Shown here piece after piece: positions 35,406 to 45,371 of a stretch of DNA of 64,000 bases. Numbering within the stretch: the stretch's first letter is position 1; each line of letters starts with the position of its first letter. The notes below the pieces were generated by a model. The model searched no databases, had not been told where the DNA came from, and saw only the letters and a list, made by a program, of their open reading frames with translations. The stretch covers positions 62,001 through 126,000 of the forward strand of contig JAVBLM010000002.1 of the NCBI GenBank assembly GCA_031553535.1, given 5' to 3'. The position numbers and the translations under genes were made by a program. Origin of the DNA: JAIROC01 sp031553535 (GTDB taxonomy: Bacteria; Bacteroidota; Bacteroidia; Bacteroidales; WCHB1-69).

Positions 35406-35948
35406 TCATTTATTTTGGTTAATACTACTATCTTTATTCGGATTAATATAAGAAGGCGCATTTTTTGGAGTAATGCCCTTTTTCACTTCATGATAATGTT
35501 GATATGTTAATGGAATATCCTGTTCCGATACCATTTCACAATTAACAACCCTGCCAACAAACAAAATATGGGTGCCTAAGTCTATTTCGTGTTCAACGGT
35601 GCACTCAAACCACGATATTGTGTCATCTAATACAATAGGAACGCCTGTCTTTTCCCCTATAATGTAATTGGATTTCTCAAATTTATCAAAATTCCTACCA
35701 GACCGGAATCCAAAATTTCCAAGGGTAGTAGGAGTATAATTTTGCTTTAAAACGGATACGCTGAATGCCTTTTTGTTCTGAATAAATTGTGTTGTATAAT
35801 TATCCTTATTGGAGGCAACGGCAATCTTTTCCGGTATTGCTGTTACCTGGAATACGGCAGTAGCAATAAATGCATTCTTTTTACTATTATCCCCTGAAGA
35901 GACAATATATACTCCGTATGTTAATTTTGAAAATGTATTTATATCCAT
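35406..35948 (-). CDS. Flavin reductase family protein
   Basis: 180 residues of the split-barrel FMN-binding flavin reductase family. It starts MDINTFSKLTYGVYIVSSGD and includes AFIATAVFQVTAIPEKIAVA, NKKAFSVSVL, FRSGRNFDKF and WFECTVEHEIDLGTHILFVG. The domain equals the N-terminal part of the high-molecular-weight rubredoxins (Hrb), which reduce the attached rubredoxin with NADH. Here the rubredoxin is a separate gene 5 bases downstream. It is likely the electron entry point for FprA. Confidence 0.88.
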   Translation of the reverse strand: MDINTFSKLTYGVYIVSSGDNSKKNAFIATAVFQVTAIPEKIAVASNKDNYTTQFIQNKKAFSVSVLKQNYTPTTLGNFGFRSGRNFDKFEKSNYIIGEKTGVPIVLDDTISWFECTVEHEIDLGTHILFVGRVVNCEMVSEQDIPLTYQHYHEVKKGITPKNAPSYINPNKDSSINQNK

Positions 35949-36140
35949 ATTGTTTTAGTAAAATACAAAAAGTATGCAAATATATTATTTTTTGCAGTAT
36001 GAATCTTACTATTTAATGTAAAAAAGAATTTGAACTCTCTAAAGTATTTTCATTTGCCTATAAAAATCAAACTAGTAACTGAATATGTGTGTTCTTTTCT
36101 ACAATACTATGATTAAAATATATAAAAGCATTCAAGCTGC

Positions 36141-37949
36141 TTATGAGGGGATGCTTGTGTGGTAATAATTATATAACGTATTCGCCTTGGCTTTTCCGAT
36201 TACTTGTTCCAAGTCTTTCAGGGATGCATTTTTTATTACACTAACAGAACGGAATATGCTTAATAATTTTGCTGCGGTAGTTTCTCCTATGCCTTGTATA
36301 TTGGTTAGTTCTGTTTGCATCAATGCTTTGTCTCTCCGTTGTCGATGATGTGTTATACCAAAACGATGTGCCTCATCCCGTAGATGTTGTATTATTCGTT
36401 GCGTTTCGGATTTTTTGTCTACAAATAAAGGAATAGGATCGTTAGGACGGTAAATTTCTTCCAATCGTTTTGCAATGCCTAAAAGAGGTACTTTGTCTTC
36501 AAGCTTTAATTTTTTAAGTACGGCATAAGCTGCCGAAACTTGACCTTTCCCACCATCTACAACAATTAAATCGGGTAAAGGGCTTCCTTCTGCCTGCATT
36601 CTTGTATAACGGCGTGTGATGGCCTCTGCCATGGTAGAGAAATCATCAGGCTTGTCTACCGATTTCACATTAAAAATCCGATATTCTTTTTTAGAAGGCT
36701 TTCCGTTACGAAAACATACCATGGAGGAAACAGGAAATTTTCCTTGTATGTTAGAGTTATCAAAGCATTCGATATATGCGGGGGGATGCGGTAATTGTAA
36801 ATCTTTTTGCATCGTCTCCAGGAGTTGCCTTTTGTGTGATTCCGGATTGGAGAGTTCTTTTTGTTTCTGGCTTTCGTGCATGTATGCCATAGCATTACGA
36901 TAAGCCAATTGTAGAAGTTTGTATTTGTCTCCTTGTTTGGGAACGGTAATTGTTGCATTACCAATATCAAAACCCAATTGATAGGGAACGATAATTTCTT
37001 TAGCTTTACTTTGAAATGTTTCCCGTAGATCGACTATGGCATATAATAGAATTTCTTCAAGGGTTTCGTTTAGCTGTTGTTTGACAGATAATGTATGAGT
37101 TTGGACAATTGCTCCGTTTACTACATGGAAATAGCAGACATAGGCAGTAGAAACATCTGCAATAATACTGAAGACATCTACATTATTGATGCTGGAGCTA
37201 ACAATAGTTGATTTTGCCTGATATTTTTCCAGTAACGCCAGTTGCATTTTTACAACGTGGGCTTTTTCAAACGCCATATCGTTGGCATATGCCATCATCT
37301 TGTTCTTTAGTTCATTGATAACAAGAGATGTGTTTCCCTGTATGATGTTTACAATATGACGGATGTTTTCCTTATAGGATGTAATGCTTTGTTTCCCTAT
37401 ACAGATGCCTTGGCATTTCTTAATATGGTAATTCAAACAGGCCTTGAATTTACCGGCTTTTATATTCTCTTCCGTTAAGTTTAATTTGCATTTACGTAAT
37501 GGATACAATTCTGAAATTGTTTCCAAAAGAGCGTTCATCACTTTCACGGAGGCATAAGGGCCGAAATAGCGGGCATCTTCCTCTATTTTTTTTCGTGTAG
37601 GAAATAGCCGGGGGAAAGGCTCATTGGTAATGCATAGCCAGGGATATGTTTTGTCGTCTTTAAGCTGAACATTGTATTTAGGACGATATTCTTTGATAAG
37701 ATTATTCTCCAGCAACAATGCATCATACTCGGTATCTACTACTGTATATTGAATATCGGCAATGTTTTTAACCAACAGGCGTACCCGGGGGTGAGTTTGT
37801 TCTTTTAGAAAATAAGAAGATACTCTTCTCCTGAGGTTTTTAGCTTTTCCTATGTAAATAATAGTCCCATCCTTATCGAAATATCGATACACACCGCTTT
37901 TGTCCGGTAGTATTTCTAGAATGGATTCAATATGAGAATTTGTTTGCAC
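36141..37949 (-). CDS. uvrC: Excinuclease ABC subunit C
   Basis: 602 residues. The N-terminal GIY-YIG nuclease (GVYRYFDKDGTIIYIGKAKN) makes the 3' incision. The UvrB-binding UVR region is near residues 200-240. The RNase H-like C-terminal nuclease (ECFDNSNIQG; DLIVVDGGKGQ) makes the 5' incision, and tandem HhH motifs close the protein (IQGIGETTAAKLLSIF). All parts are intact. It is followed 28 bases upstream by prfA in the same direction. Confidence 0.97.
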   Translation of the reverse strand: MQTNSHIESILEILPDKSGVYRYFDKDGTIIYIGKAKNLRRRVSSYFLKEQTHPRVRLLVKNIADIQYTVVDTEYDALLLENNLIKEYRPKYNVQLKDDKTYPWLCITNEPFPRLFPTRKKIEEDARYFGPYASVKVMNALLETISELYPLRKCKLNLTEENIKAGKFKACLNYHIKKCQGICIGKQSITSYKENIRHIVNIIQGNTSLVINELKNKMMAYANDMAFEKAHVVKMQLALLEKYQAKSTIVSSSINNVDVFSIIADVSTAYVCYFHVVNGAIVQTHTLSVKQQLNETLEEILLYAIVDLRETFQSKAKEIIVPYQLGFDIGNATITVPKQGDKYKLLQLAYRNAMAYMHESQKQKELSNPESHKRQLLETMQKDLQLPHPPAYIECFDNSNIQGKFPVSSMVCFRNGKPSKKEYRIFNVKSVDKPDDFSTMAEAITRRYTRMQAEGSPLPDLIVVDGGKGQVSAAYAVLKKLKLEDKVPLLGIAKRLEEIYRPNDPIPLFVDKKSETQRIIQHLRDEAHRFGITHHRQRRDKALMQTELTNIQGIGETTAAKLLSIFRSVSVIKNASLKDLEQVIGKAKANTLYNYYHTSIPS

Positions 37950-37977
37950 AAACCTTGGGTTTTTTTAATGATTAGGT

Positions 37978-39063
37978 TTATGAAGCTTCTACGGCAGCTT
38001 TTAATCGTTCTGCATTTTCTGCTACTTGTAATGCTTCTATTGTATCTTGAATATCTCCATCCATGAAAACCGTTAGATTATACATCGTTAAATTGATGCG
38101 ATGATCTGTAACGCGATTTTGCGGATAGTTATATGTGCGTATCTTTGCGGACCGATCTCCGGTTGAAACCATGGTTTTTCGTTTGGAAGAAACTTCATCC
38201 AGGTATTTTTGATATTCCATCTCAAAAATACGGGTACGTAAAATGCGCATGGCTTTTTCTAAATTCTTGATCTGGGATTTCTCATCCTGTATAGCAACAA
38301 CAATACCCGTTGGAACATGTGTTAACCGGACAGCAGAATAAGTAGTGTTCACAGATTGCCCTCCGGGACCGGACGAACAGTATGTATCCTTGCGAATGTC
38401 GCTTTGCTTTAGTTCTACATCGAACTCATCCGCTTCTGGAAGCACAACCACCGATGCTGCAGAGGTATGAACTCTTCCCTGGGCTTCCGTCTGGGGAACA
38501 CGTTGGACACGATGTACTCCGGACTCATATTTTAATAAACCGTAAACCCCTTCCCCGATAACATTGAAAACGATTTCTTTGAATCCCCCCATTGTTCCTT
38601 CTGTCATGGATGCCACATCTAATTTCCAATTCTTGGATTCACAATAGTGGGAATACATCCTGAAAAGGTCACCTGCGAAAATGCTGGCTTCATCTCCTCC
38701 TGTTCCGGCGCGTATTTCTACAATAGCATTTTTACTGTCTTGGGGATCGGAAGGGATTAATAACAAACGGATTTTATCCTCCATTTCTTCACAATCCAGT
38801 GTGAGCTGGTTTAATTCTTCTTTTGCCATTGCCCGAAATTCTTCGTCTTTTTCGTTGACAAGAACCTCTTTGGCATTTTCAATATTACTTAAGATATTTT
38901 TGTATTGTTTGTATGATTCTACGACAGGTTGTAAATCTTTATAATCTTTACTTAATTTCACAAACCGTTTCATATCCGCAACAACATCCGGCTGAACAAT
39001 TTGCTCTCCAATTTCTTCCCAGCGTTTATATATAATTTCCAGTTTATCTAATAAGGTACTCAT
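37978..39063 (-). CDS. prfA: Peptide chain release factor 1
   Basis: 361 residues. Reads UAA and UAG stop codons. The N-terminal helical domain precedes EIRAGTGGDEASIFAGDLFR, the codon-reading domain (VHRVQRVPQTEAQGRVHTS) and the catalytic GGQ in SSGPGGQSVNTTYSAVRL. The HTSAA segment after the GRV marks RF1 rather than RF2. It is upstream of uvrC. Confidence 0.97.
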   Translation of the reverse strand: MSTLLDKLEIIYKRWEEIGEQIVQPDVVADMKRFVKLSKDYKDLQPVVESYKQYKNILSNIENAKEVLVNEKDEEFRAMAKEELNQLTLDCEEMEDKIRLLLIPSDPQDSKNAIVEIRAGTGGDEASIFAGDLFRMYSHYCESKNWKLDVASMTEGTMGGFKEIVFNVIGEGVYGLLKYESGVHRVQRVPQTEAQGRVHTSAASVVVLPEADEFDVELKQSDIRKDTYCSSGPGGQSVNTTYSAVRLTHVPTGIVVAIQDEKSQIKNLEKAMRILRTRIFEMEYQKYLDEVSSKRKTMVSTGDRSAKIRTYNYPQNRVTDHRINLTMYNLTVFMDGDIQDTIEALQVAENAERLKAAVEAS

Positions 39064-39092
39064 CTATTTAATATGCATGTTTTACAAGTTTG

Positions 39093-39100
39093 CAAAGATA
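39093..39100 (-). promoter_or_regulatory. Putative prfA promoter -7 box
   Basis: TATCTTTG on the minus strand, 30 bases upstream of the prfA ATG. Exact -7 match; -33 unclear. Confidence 0.45.
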
Positions 39101-39358
39101 TAATTTTTCAATGAGAAAATAGAATGGTTATGCTTGTAATTAATGGTAAAGTGTCAAGAATTATACCTTTATTTATCTACTATCCCTTTATAATTGATTA
39201 TTCTTTATTCTTCTTCTTCCCATGTGCAACTTCGTATCCGTTACTTACCCGGCGCTTCCCCATTCTGCGAAGAATCTCTTCGATTCCCATCGAAAAGAGA
39301 CAATACAAGTATTTAAAGTACGATTAATGGTGTATTATAATCAATATATTTAAGGATA

Positions 39359-39787
39359 GAACTTGTCAAAAGTTGAGATAATCCCCGGCAAAAGAACGAT
39401 TCTTTTTTAATTATTGTTATTTCCCGCTGTTTAATTTTCTATTATTGGCCATTTCCGGGACGGGGAAGGATAAACGCAAACGCTGACAACCATTTCGGAA
39501 GCTGGGGACGTATGAATCCAACTGTCGGCAACGATTCCCAAGTTTGAAGACGAATGAATCCATTTGTCGGCAACCATTCTCAAGTCCGAAGACGTATGAA
39601 TCCAATTGTCGGCAACCATCCCAGAAGCCGGGGACGTGTGAACGAAAACGCTGACAATAATTCCCGAAATAGAAGATACTCGTCTAAAATTAAAGAAAGT
39701 AATTTCCTGATGAGAAAAAGTGTACCTGCATGTATTTGGCTGTCTTTTCCTTCTTCATTTCATGTGATATCAACTTTTGACAAGTAC
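39359..39787. repeat. Family B inverted-terminus element (copy B4)
   Basis: The left end GAACTTGTCAAAAGTTGAG and right end TATCAACTTTTGACAAGTAC are inverted over about 18 bases. The element encloses array 4 and nothing that looks coding. The gap 39101-39358 has nothing else recognisable. Confidence 0.75.
39447..39684. repeat. 42-bp-period tandem array (array 4)
   Basis: Five or six units spaced about 42 bp, each carrying GGCAACCATT, then GACGTATGAATCCAATTGTC. The dyad is weaker than in the other arrays. Confidence 0.8.
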
Positions 39788-39800
39788 ATAAATTAATAAT

Positions 39801-40427
39801 TTACTGCGGATTATTCCATCTTTCAATTAAATCCACTAATGCAGGGTATGTTTTTTGAAGTATTATATCAATATCTTCTAATGGAATCCATTCTACCTTA
39901 AGAATTGATTCTTCTACTTGAGGCGTAGGCTTTTTATTACTTGCCGTATGCATTCCATACCAATGTGTTTCTTTCAACACAAAGTGATTATTGTAAGGAA
40001 ATATATGGTATGTATATTTTAAGTCTTTAGTTATAGAGAGTTCATCAATACCTGTTTCTTCAATAACTTCTCGTATTGCTGCTTCTTTATCTGTCTCGCC
40101 TGCCTCTACATGCCCTTTGGGGAAATCCCAATGGTTAAATCGATAAATACTTAATATCGCATTGTTTTTGATTATTAGCCCTCCGGCAGCTCTTTGGAAA
40201 AGAAATCTCTTTTTTATATCTTCCAGAATGGTATTTTCTTCTTCCGGATTTTTATACAGTATGCAGACAGATTCTTGATCATAAAGAAAACGATTAATTA
40301 TTTGATCCCAATCCAATGAAATATCATAAAGAAAACAATTTTTATCTTCTTTAGTCGTTTGATTATAATGTTCAAATCTTGTTATTGACAGAACAGTTTG
40401 ATTGTAAAAAAGTTTGTAACTTTGCAT
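39801..40427 (-). CDS. NUDIX hydrolase
   Basis: 208 residues. A roughly 75-residue N-terminal extension (MQSYKLFYNQTVLSI) precedes the NUDIX domain. The Nudix box is complete: GHVEAGETDKEAAIREVIEE then TGI. It should hydrolyse a nucleoside diphosphate linked to another group; the substrate is unknown. It is divergent from pyrE with only 23 bases between the ATGs, and its first codon abuts the putative pyrE -7 box. Confidence 0.9.
   Translation of the reverse strand: MQSYKLFYNQTVLSITRFEHYNQTTKEDKNCFLYDISLDWDQIINRFLYDQESVCILYKNPEEENTILEDIKKRFLFQRAAGGLIIKNNAILSIYRFNHWDFPKGHVEAGETDKEAAIREVIEETGIDELSITKDLKYTYHIFPYNNHFVLKETHWYGMHTASNKKPTPQVEESILKVEWIPLEDIDIILQKTYPALVDLIERWNNPQ
40417..40424 (+). 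promoter_or_regulatory. Putative pyrE promoter -7 box
   Basis: TAACTTTG on the plus strand, 27 bases before the pyrE ATG, within the 23-base divergent region plus the first NUDIX codons. A TTTG at 40397-40400 is 16 bases upstream, shorter than usual. Confidence 0.45.
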
Positions 40428-40450
40428 TCGGAAATTTTAAAACATAACGA

Positions 40451-41089
40451 ATGGATTTATCTAAAAATTGTGCGAAGTATTTATTGGAAATCAAAGCAAT
40501 AAAATTAAATCCCACACAGCCTTTTACATGGGCATCAGGGTTGAAGTCACCTATCTATTGTGATAATCGTAAAACACTTTCTTATCCTCAGGTAAGAACA
40601 TTTATTCGGGATGGATTGGTAGAGATGATAAAAAAAAGATATCCGGAAGTGGAAGTTATTGCAGGAGTTGCCACAGGAGCAATCGCACAAGGGGCATTGG
40701 TCGCCGAAGCTTTGGACTTACCTTTTGTCTATGTTCGCAGTGAAGAAAAAAAACATGGATTGACCAACATAGTAGAAGGAGTTGTGGAACCGGGGCAAAA
40801 AGTAGTAGTAGTTGAAGATTTGGTTTCCACCGGACAAAGTAGCTTAAAAGCAGCCAATGCTTTAAGAGATATGGGTTGTGATGTATTAGGAATGGTTGCT
40901 ATTTTTACTTATAATTTGCCGGTAGCAACGCAGCGGTTTGAGGAATCAAATCTTTCCTTACATACATTGACCAGTTACCCTGTGTTAGTAGAAGAAGCTG
41001 CGGCTGAGGGATATATAAAAGCAGATGAAATAGAAACGTTGAGTCGATGGAGTAGAGATCCTGCGGCATGGGCGGAACAATATAAATAA
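40451..41089 (+). CDS. pyrE: Orotate phosphoribosyltransferase
   Basis: 212 residues; joins orotate to PRPP to give OMP in pyrimidine synthesis. KLNPTQPFTWASGLKSPIYC, YVRSEEKKHG and the PRPP loop VVVVEDLVSTGQSSLKAANA are diagnostic. The next gene starts one base after its stop. Confidence 0.97.
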   Translation: MDLSKNCAKYLLEIKAIKLNPTQPFTWASGLKSPIYCDNRKTLSYPQVRTFIRDGLVEMIKKRYPEVEVIAGVATGAIAQGALVAEALDLPFVYVRSEEKKHGLTNIVEGVVEPGQKVVVVEDLVSTGQSSLKAANALRDMGCDVLGMVAIFTYNLPVATQRFEESNLSLHTLTSYPVLVEEAAAEGYIKADEIETLSRWSRDPAAWAEQYK

Positions 41090-41090
41090 G

Positions 41091-41510
41091 ATGGAGTTAA
41101 TAAGTAAAAAAGTAGCGATACAAGCGTTTGACAGGACAATATTCAATATGTTGATTGATTGTAATAATATTGAAAAATATATTCCTGGTGATAAAATACA
41201 AAATTGGCATTCTACCGAAGATAGTTGTTCTTTCTCTGTTGAAGGAGCCGGAAAAATAGAAATGAAGGCGCAAGAAAAAAATCCGTATTCTTCGGTTTCC
41301 TATTCAATAGGAAATGAGTTAACTAAAGCTGCATTAATAACTTTTTCAATTAGTAAGATAGGAGGAAAAGAAAATGTTTGTGAACTGGAAGCAAAGGCAG
41401 ATTTGGATGTGCCTTTTTTTATGGCTCAGATGATAAAATCTTCTTTACAGCGTTTTATTGATATGTTGGTTGACTATATTAAAGTAGCAGCAGAGAAAAA
41501 TAACAATTAA
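41091..41510 (+). CDS. SRPBCC-fold (START-like) protein
   Basis: 139 residues with the hydrophobic-ligand-binding helix-grip look: VAIQAFDRTIFNMLIDCNNI, a strand-rich middle (CSFSVEGAGKIEMKAQEKNP), and a long C-terminal helix (QMIKSSLQRFIDMLVDYIKV). The ligand is unknown. It follows pyrE by one base, an arrangement I recall from other Bacteroidota, so it is co-transcribed with pyrE. Confidence 0.7.
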   Translation: MELISKKVAIQAFDRTIFNMLIDCNNIEKYIPGDKIQNWHSTEDSCSFSVEGAGKIEMKAQEKNPYSSVSYSIGNELTKAALITFSISKIGGKENVCELEAKADLDVPFFMAQMIKSSLQRFIDMLVDYIKVAAEKNNN

Positions 41511-41528
41511 ATAAAATAACACATAGTT

Positions 41529-44276
41529 TTGAAGAAGCTGAAAAAACAGGGTTTGTATGCTTTATTAACTATTGTTTTATTATTGATAAGTTTTTTACTT
41601 ATCCCTTATTTAATCTCACCGATATATAATTTTTCCAAGCCGGAATTATTTTCAGGGCAAAGGTATTATAATCCATATCAACAAATGGATAGTTCATGGA
41701 AGGTGTGTAATTTTCATGCACATAGCCGGAGTTGGGGGGGAGTTACCGACGGAAAGAATACCAATATAGATACCATCTTCGAAGTTTATGAGAAGATGGG
41801 TTATTCACACATCGGAATTTCTAATTATCAGAAGATAAGTCATATTGAAAAAGAAAATATTCTGTCTATTCCTGTTTATGAACATGGATTTAATATTAAA
41901 AAGAGACATCATTTGCCTTTGGGAACGGATAATGTTTCCTGGCTGGATTTTTTCTTTTTTCAGACATTGAGTCATAAACAATTTGTATTAAATAAATTAA
42001 GACCTACTTCCGATTTCCTGGCAATCAATCATCCGAAATTTTCTAATGGTTTTGAAGAATCCGATTTTTCGTATCTCTCTAATTATGATGCTATAGAAGT
42101 ATTAAATCATTACCGGACTTCTATCCCTCATTGGGACAGTGCACTCTCTTCGGGATATTATGCAGTGTTGCTGGCCAATGATGACATGCACAAATTAGAT
42201 AAAATGGATGAAGTCGGAGTGAACTTTACCGTAGTAAATACAGATTCTCTTTCCCGGTATGATATCATACAAGCATTAAAAGCAGGACGGCACTATGGAG
42301 TAAAGATTCATCTTAAACCGGATGAAAGTTATCAGGTCAAGGCAAAACGAATCGCTAATTTGATTCATCCGGATTTTATGGAAATGAAAGGTGATACTCT
42401 TTTGGTTCGATTGGATACGGTGGCTTCGGTTATCCGGTTTATAGGGCAGGGAGGGCAGTTGAAAGATTCGGTATTATCTGCAAAAAACACATATTATATT
42501 TTTCAACAGACGGATACCTATATACGGATTGAAATAGAGGATGTGGATAGTAACCTGTATTTGTTTAATCCGGTTGTGCGAACAGATGATCAATACGTAG
42601 TAAATCCATACCGGGCAGAGGTAGATTGGGGTAAAACAAATTTTAAGCGGATCTTTATGTTAACTATTATAGTGTTGTCTATTTTCGGAGTTTATTGGAG
42701 AAAACGAAAAATTTATAACGAAAGATTCAAGCTTTTTTTCCAACGGCCATACAGGTTAAAGTTATTAATCCTTATAATCTTATCAACGATCGTAAGAATA
42801 TTTATTGCATCGGATTTGGAATTGACCAACGATGAAGTATATTATCGGTTGTATGCTTTATATCCTGATTTTAGTCATTTTGATCACCCTCCTATGGTTG
42901 GATGGTTAATACAATTAACAACGTTAAATTTATTGTTCGATTCGGAGTTTTTTATCCGGTTGGGGGCGATTATATTAGGGAGTATTAATGTTATTTTAGC
43001 GTTTAAAATAGGAGAGAAAATCCATAGCGATCAGGCTGGATTTGTAGCCGCTTTCCTTTTTTGTATTTCTCCATATGTATTCTTAATATCAGGGATTTTT
43101 ATCTTGCCAGATACTCCTCTGATGTTTTTTTGGATGCTGGTATTATGGATGGCTGTTCATATCTTCGAAGGAGAAATCACAAATAAGAAAGCTAACCGCT
43201 TATTAGGGTTGGGATTATTAGTCGGATTAGCCGTTTTATCGAAATATACGGCAATTTTCCTATGGATTGGGATAGGGTTGTATATTCTATTGTATGGCAG
43301 AAGTTGGTTTCGCAAATGGCAATTATATGCAGCTATACTCATAACACTGTGCTGCTTATTTCCTGTATTGTATTGGAATATGAATAACGACTTTATCAGT
43401 TTTGCATTTCAAGGAGAGCGGGTAAGTCTTTTCTCAGGAATTTGTTTTCCTTGTTTTCTTCAAGAAGTACTGGGAGAATTTCTTTACAATAATCCTTTTA
43501 TCTTTGTAATGATTTACGTTGTGTTTTTTAGCTTTTGTTTTCAGAAAAATAGAACTTTTTTTTCAGCATATAACAGGTTGTTCTATTGTGTTGGATTTCC
43601 GATTGTTTTATTGTTTTTAGTTTTTTCTTTATTCCGGAACCTTTTGCCTCATTGGAATGCTCCCGGCTATACCACATTGATTTTCCCTATAGCAATTTAT
43701 ATTACAGAGAAGCTGAAACAAGACAAAAAAGGGTTATGGATACAAACAAAGGTATGGGCTGGGGTTTTGGCTTTTGTTGCTATTTTATTTCTATTGCACT
43801 TACGTTACAGTCTTTTTGAATTCAAAAAGTATGGCATACAGGATTTTACTATAGAATTATCTACATGGAGAAAAACAGGAGACGTCTTTAAAGAGTTCTC
43901 GCAAAACGCTGAGAAGAAGGGAGAGATACATCCCAATGCTCCTATTATTGCATCGAGGTGGTTTCCTGCTGCCAATTTGGATATGTATGTAGCCAAACCG
44001 ACAAATAGAAAACTACTGGCTATCGGGAATATGGAAAGGATTCATAAATATGCATGGATCAATGCTTCTCGAGGAGGTTTTTATCTTGGTATGGATGCCT
44101 GGTTTATAACGGATGATTATGATTTTAATGATCCCGGTAAAATTGCCGTTTATTTTGAAAAAATATCCCCTCCTGATACATTGCAGATTATTCGCAATAA
44201 TGAAGTATGTAAAAATGTATATGTTTATCAATTGAAAAATATGCAGAAACTACCGGATCCTTTGATTCGGGAGTGA
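41529..44276 (+). CDS. PHP phosphoesterase domain fused to an ArnT-like GT-C glycosyltransferase
   Basis: 915 residues. The only reasonable start is TTG at 41529, since the frame is closed just upstream and the first in-frame ATG comes after the membrane anchor. Transmembrane helix at 8-30; an extracytoplasmic PHP-like domain at about 55-280 (CNFHAHSRSW, PVYEHGF, AINHPKF, ANDDMHKL supply His/Asp metal ligands); a helix near 375; then a multi-membrane GT-C domain (LELTNDEVYYRLYALYP, FDHPPMVGWLIQ, ILPDTPLMFFWML) like ArnT/PMT2 enzymes. The second half probably moves a sugar from a polyprenyl phosphate to a surface glycolipid; the PHP part may remove phosphate. Confidence 0.8.
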   Translation: MKKLKKQGLYALLTIVLLLISFLLIPYLISPIYNFSKPELFSGQRYYNPYQQMDSSWKVCNFHAHSRSWGGVTDGKNTNIDTIFEVYEKMGYSHIGISNYQKISHIEKENILSIPVYEHGFNIKKRHHLPLGTDNVSWLDFFFFQTLSHKQFVLNKLRPTSDFLAINHPKFSNGFEESDFSYLSNYDAIEVLNHYRTSIPHWDSALSSGYYAVLLANDDMHKLDKMDEVGVNFTVVNTDSLSRYDIIQALKAGRHYGVKIHLKPDESYQVKAKRIANLIHPDFMEMKGDTLLVRLDTVASVIRFIGQGGQLKDSVLSAKNTYYIFQQTDTYIRIEIEDVDSNLYLFNPVVRTDDQYVVNPYRAEVDWGKTNFKRIFMLTIIVLSIFGVYWRKRKIYNERFKLFFQRPYRLKLLILIILSTIVRIFIASDLELTNDEVYYRLYALYPDFSHFDHPPMVGWLIQLTTLNLLFDSEFFIRLGAIILGSINVILAFKIGEKIHSDQAGFVAAFLFCISPYVFLISGIFILPDTPLMFFWMLVLWMAVHIFEGEITNKKANRLLGLGLLVGLAVLSKYTAIFLWIGIGLYILLYGRSWFRKWQLYAAILITLCCLFPVLYWNMNNDFISFAFQGERVSLFSGICFPCFLQEVLGEFLYNNPFIFVMIYVVFFSFCFQKNRTFFSAYNRLFYCVGFPIVLLFLVFSLFRNLLPHWNAPGYTTLIFPIAIYITEKLKQDKKGLWIQTKVWAGVLAFVAILFLLHLRYSLFEFKKYGIQDFTIELSTWRKTGDVFKEFSQNAEKKGEIHPNAPIIASRWFPAANLDMYVAKPTNRKLLAIGNMERIHKYAWINASRGGFYLGMDAWFITDDYDFNDPGKIAVYFEKISPPDTLQIIRNNEVCKNVYVYQLKNMQKLPDPLIRE

Positions 44277-44282
44277 ATTTTA

Positions 44283-45293
44283 TTATCTGTTTTGACGAGT
44301 GTAGGGTTTTGATGAAATATCACTAAATTGATTGCGAATATATTTCAAGTATCCTACAATGCCGATCATAGCGGCATTATCCGTACTGAACTGTAAAGAT
44401 GGGATATGTATTGTCCAATTGTATTGATGAGCCAGTTGTGTTAATTCTTTTTGCAATCCGGAATTAGCAGAAACTCCTCCGGCAATCGCAATTTCGTTAA
44501 TTTTTAAATCATTCGATGCTTTTATTAACTTTTTCATCAATGAATTGATAATGGATTTTTGAATAGAAGCACAAAGATCGTTCTTGTTTTCTTCAATAAA
44601 ATTAGGGTTCTCTTTAAGCTGATCCCGTAGAAAATATAAAAATGATGTTTTCAATCCACTGAAACTGTAATCATAATTAGCGATGTTGGCTTGACTAAAC
44701 GTAAATGCATCAGGATTTCCTTCTTTTGCTAATTTATCAACAATGGGGCCTCCCGGATAAGGAAATCCCAGTATTTTAGCAACTTTATCGAAAGCTTCTC
44801 CTGCCGCATCATCAATAGTGTTTCCGATAATTTGCATATCGAAATAATCATTTACTTTGATTATCTGTGTATGCCCACCCGAAACACATAAGCATAAAAA
44901 AGGAAATTTGGGAGAGGGAGTTTCCTTTTGAATAAAATGAGATAAAATATGCCCTTGTAAGTGGTCTACTTCTATAAGAGGGATATCCAGGGCATAAGCG
45001 AAAGCTTTTGCAAAAGAAACACCAACAAGTAGAGATCCTAATAAACCCGGACCGCGGGTAAAAGCGAGTGCGGATAATTGCCTTTTATCTATTCCTGCTT
45101 GTTTTAATGCGGCATGTACAACGGGAATTATATTTTGTTGATGGGCTCTTGACGCTAACTCCGGAACAACCCCGCCATATTGTGCATGAATTTCCTGATT
45201 GGCAATTATATTAGATAATAAACAATTGTCTTTTAATATTGCTGCTGAAGTATCATCACAGGAAGATTCTATTGCTAAAATATATATGCTCAT
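44283..45293 (-). CDS. tsaD: tRNA threonylcarbamoyladenosine transferase
   Basis: 336 residues from the ATG at 45293 (MSIYILAIESSCDDTSAA); the longer frame from 45311 adds six atypical residues. Catalyses the t6A37 step on ANN-reading tRNAs with TsaB/TsaE. The ASKHA fold shows ASRAHQQNI and VDHLQGHILSHF (metal His), LCLCVSGGHTQII, DDAAGEAFDKVAKILGFPYP and AIAGGVSANSGL. It converges with the PHP-GT fusion gene. Confidence 0.96.
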   Translation of the reverse strand: MSIYILAIESSCDDTSAAILKDNCLLSNIIANQEIHAQYGGVVPELASRAHQQNIIPVVHAALKQAGIDKRQLSALAFTRGPGLLGSLLVGVSFAKAFAYALDIPLIEVDHLQGHILSHFIQKETPSPKFPFLCLCVSGGHTQIIKVNDYFDMQIIGNTIDDAAGEAFDKVAKILGFPYPGGPIVDKLAKEGNPDAFTFSQANIANYDYSFSGLKTSFLYFLRDQLKENPNFIEENKNDLCASIQKSIINSLMKKLIKASNDLKINEIAIAGGVSANSGLQKELTQLAHQYNWTIHIPSLQFSTDNAAMIGIVGYLKYIRNQFSDISSKPYTRQNR

Positions 45294-45371
45294 ACTTTTA
45301 CAAAAGTACAAATTTTATTGTCTTGTTTTTCCGGGTAGACTTCTTTTTAGCAAAAAGGAACTTTAACTCTT

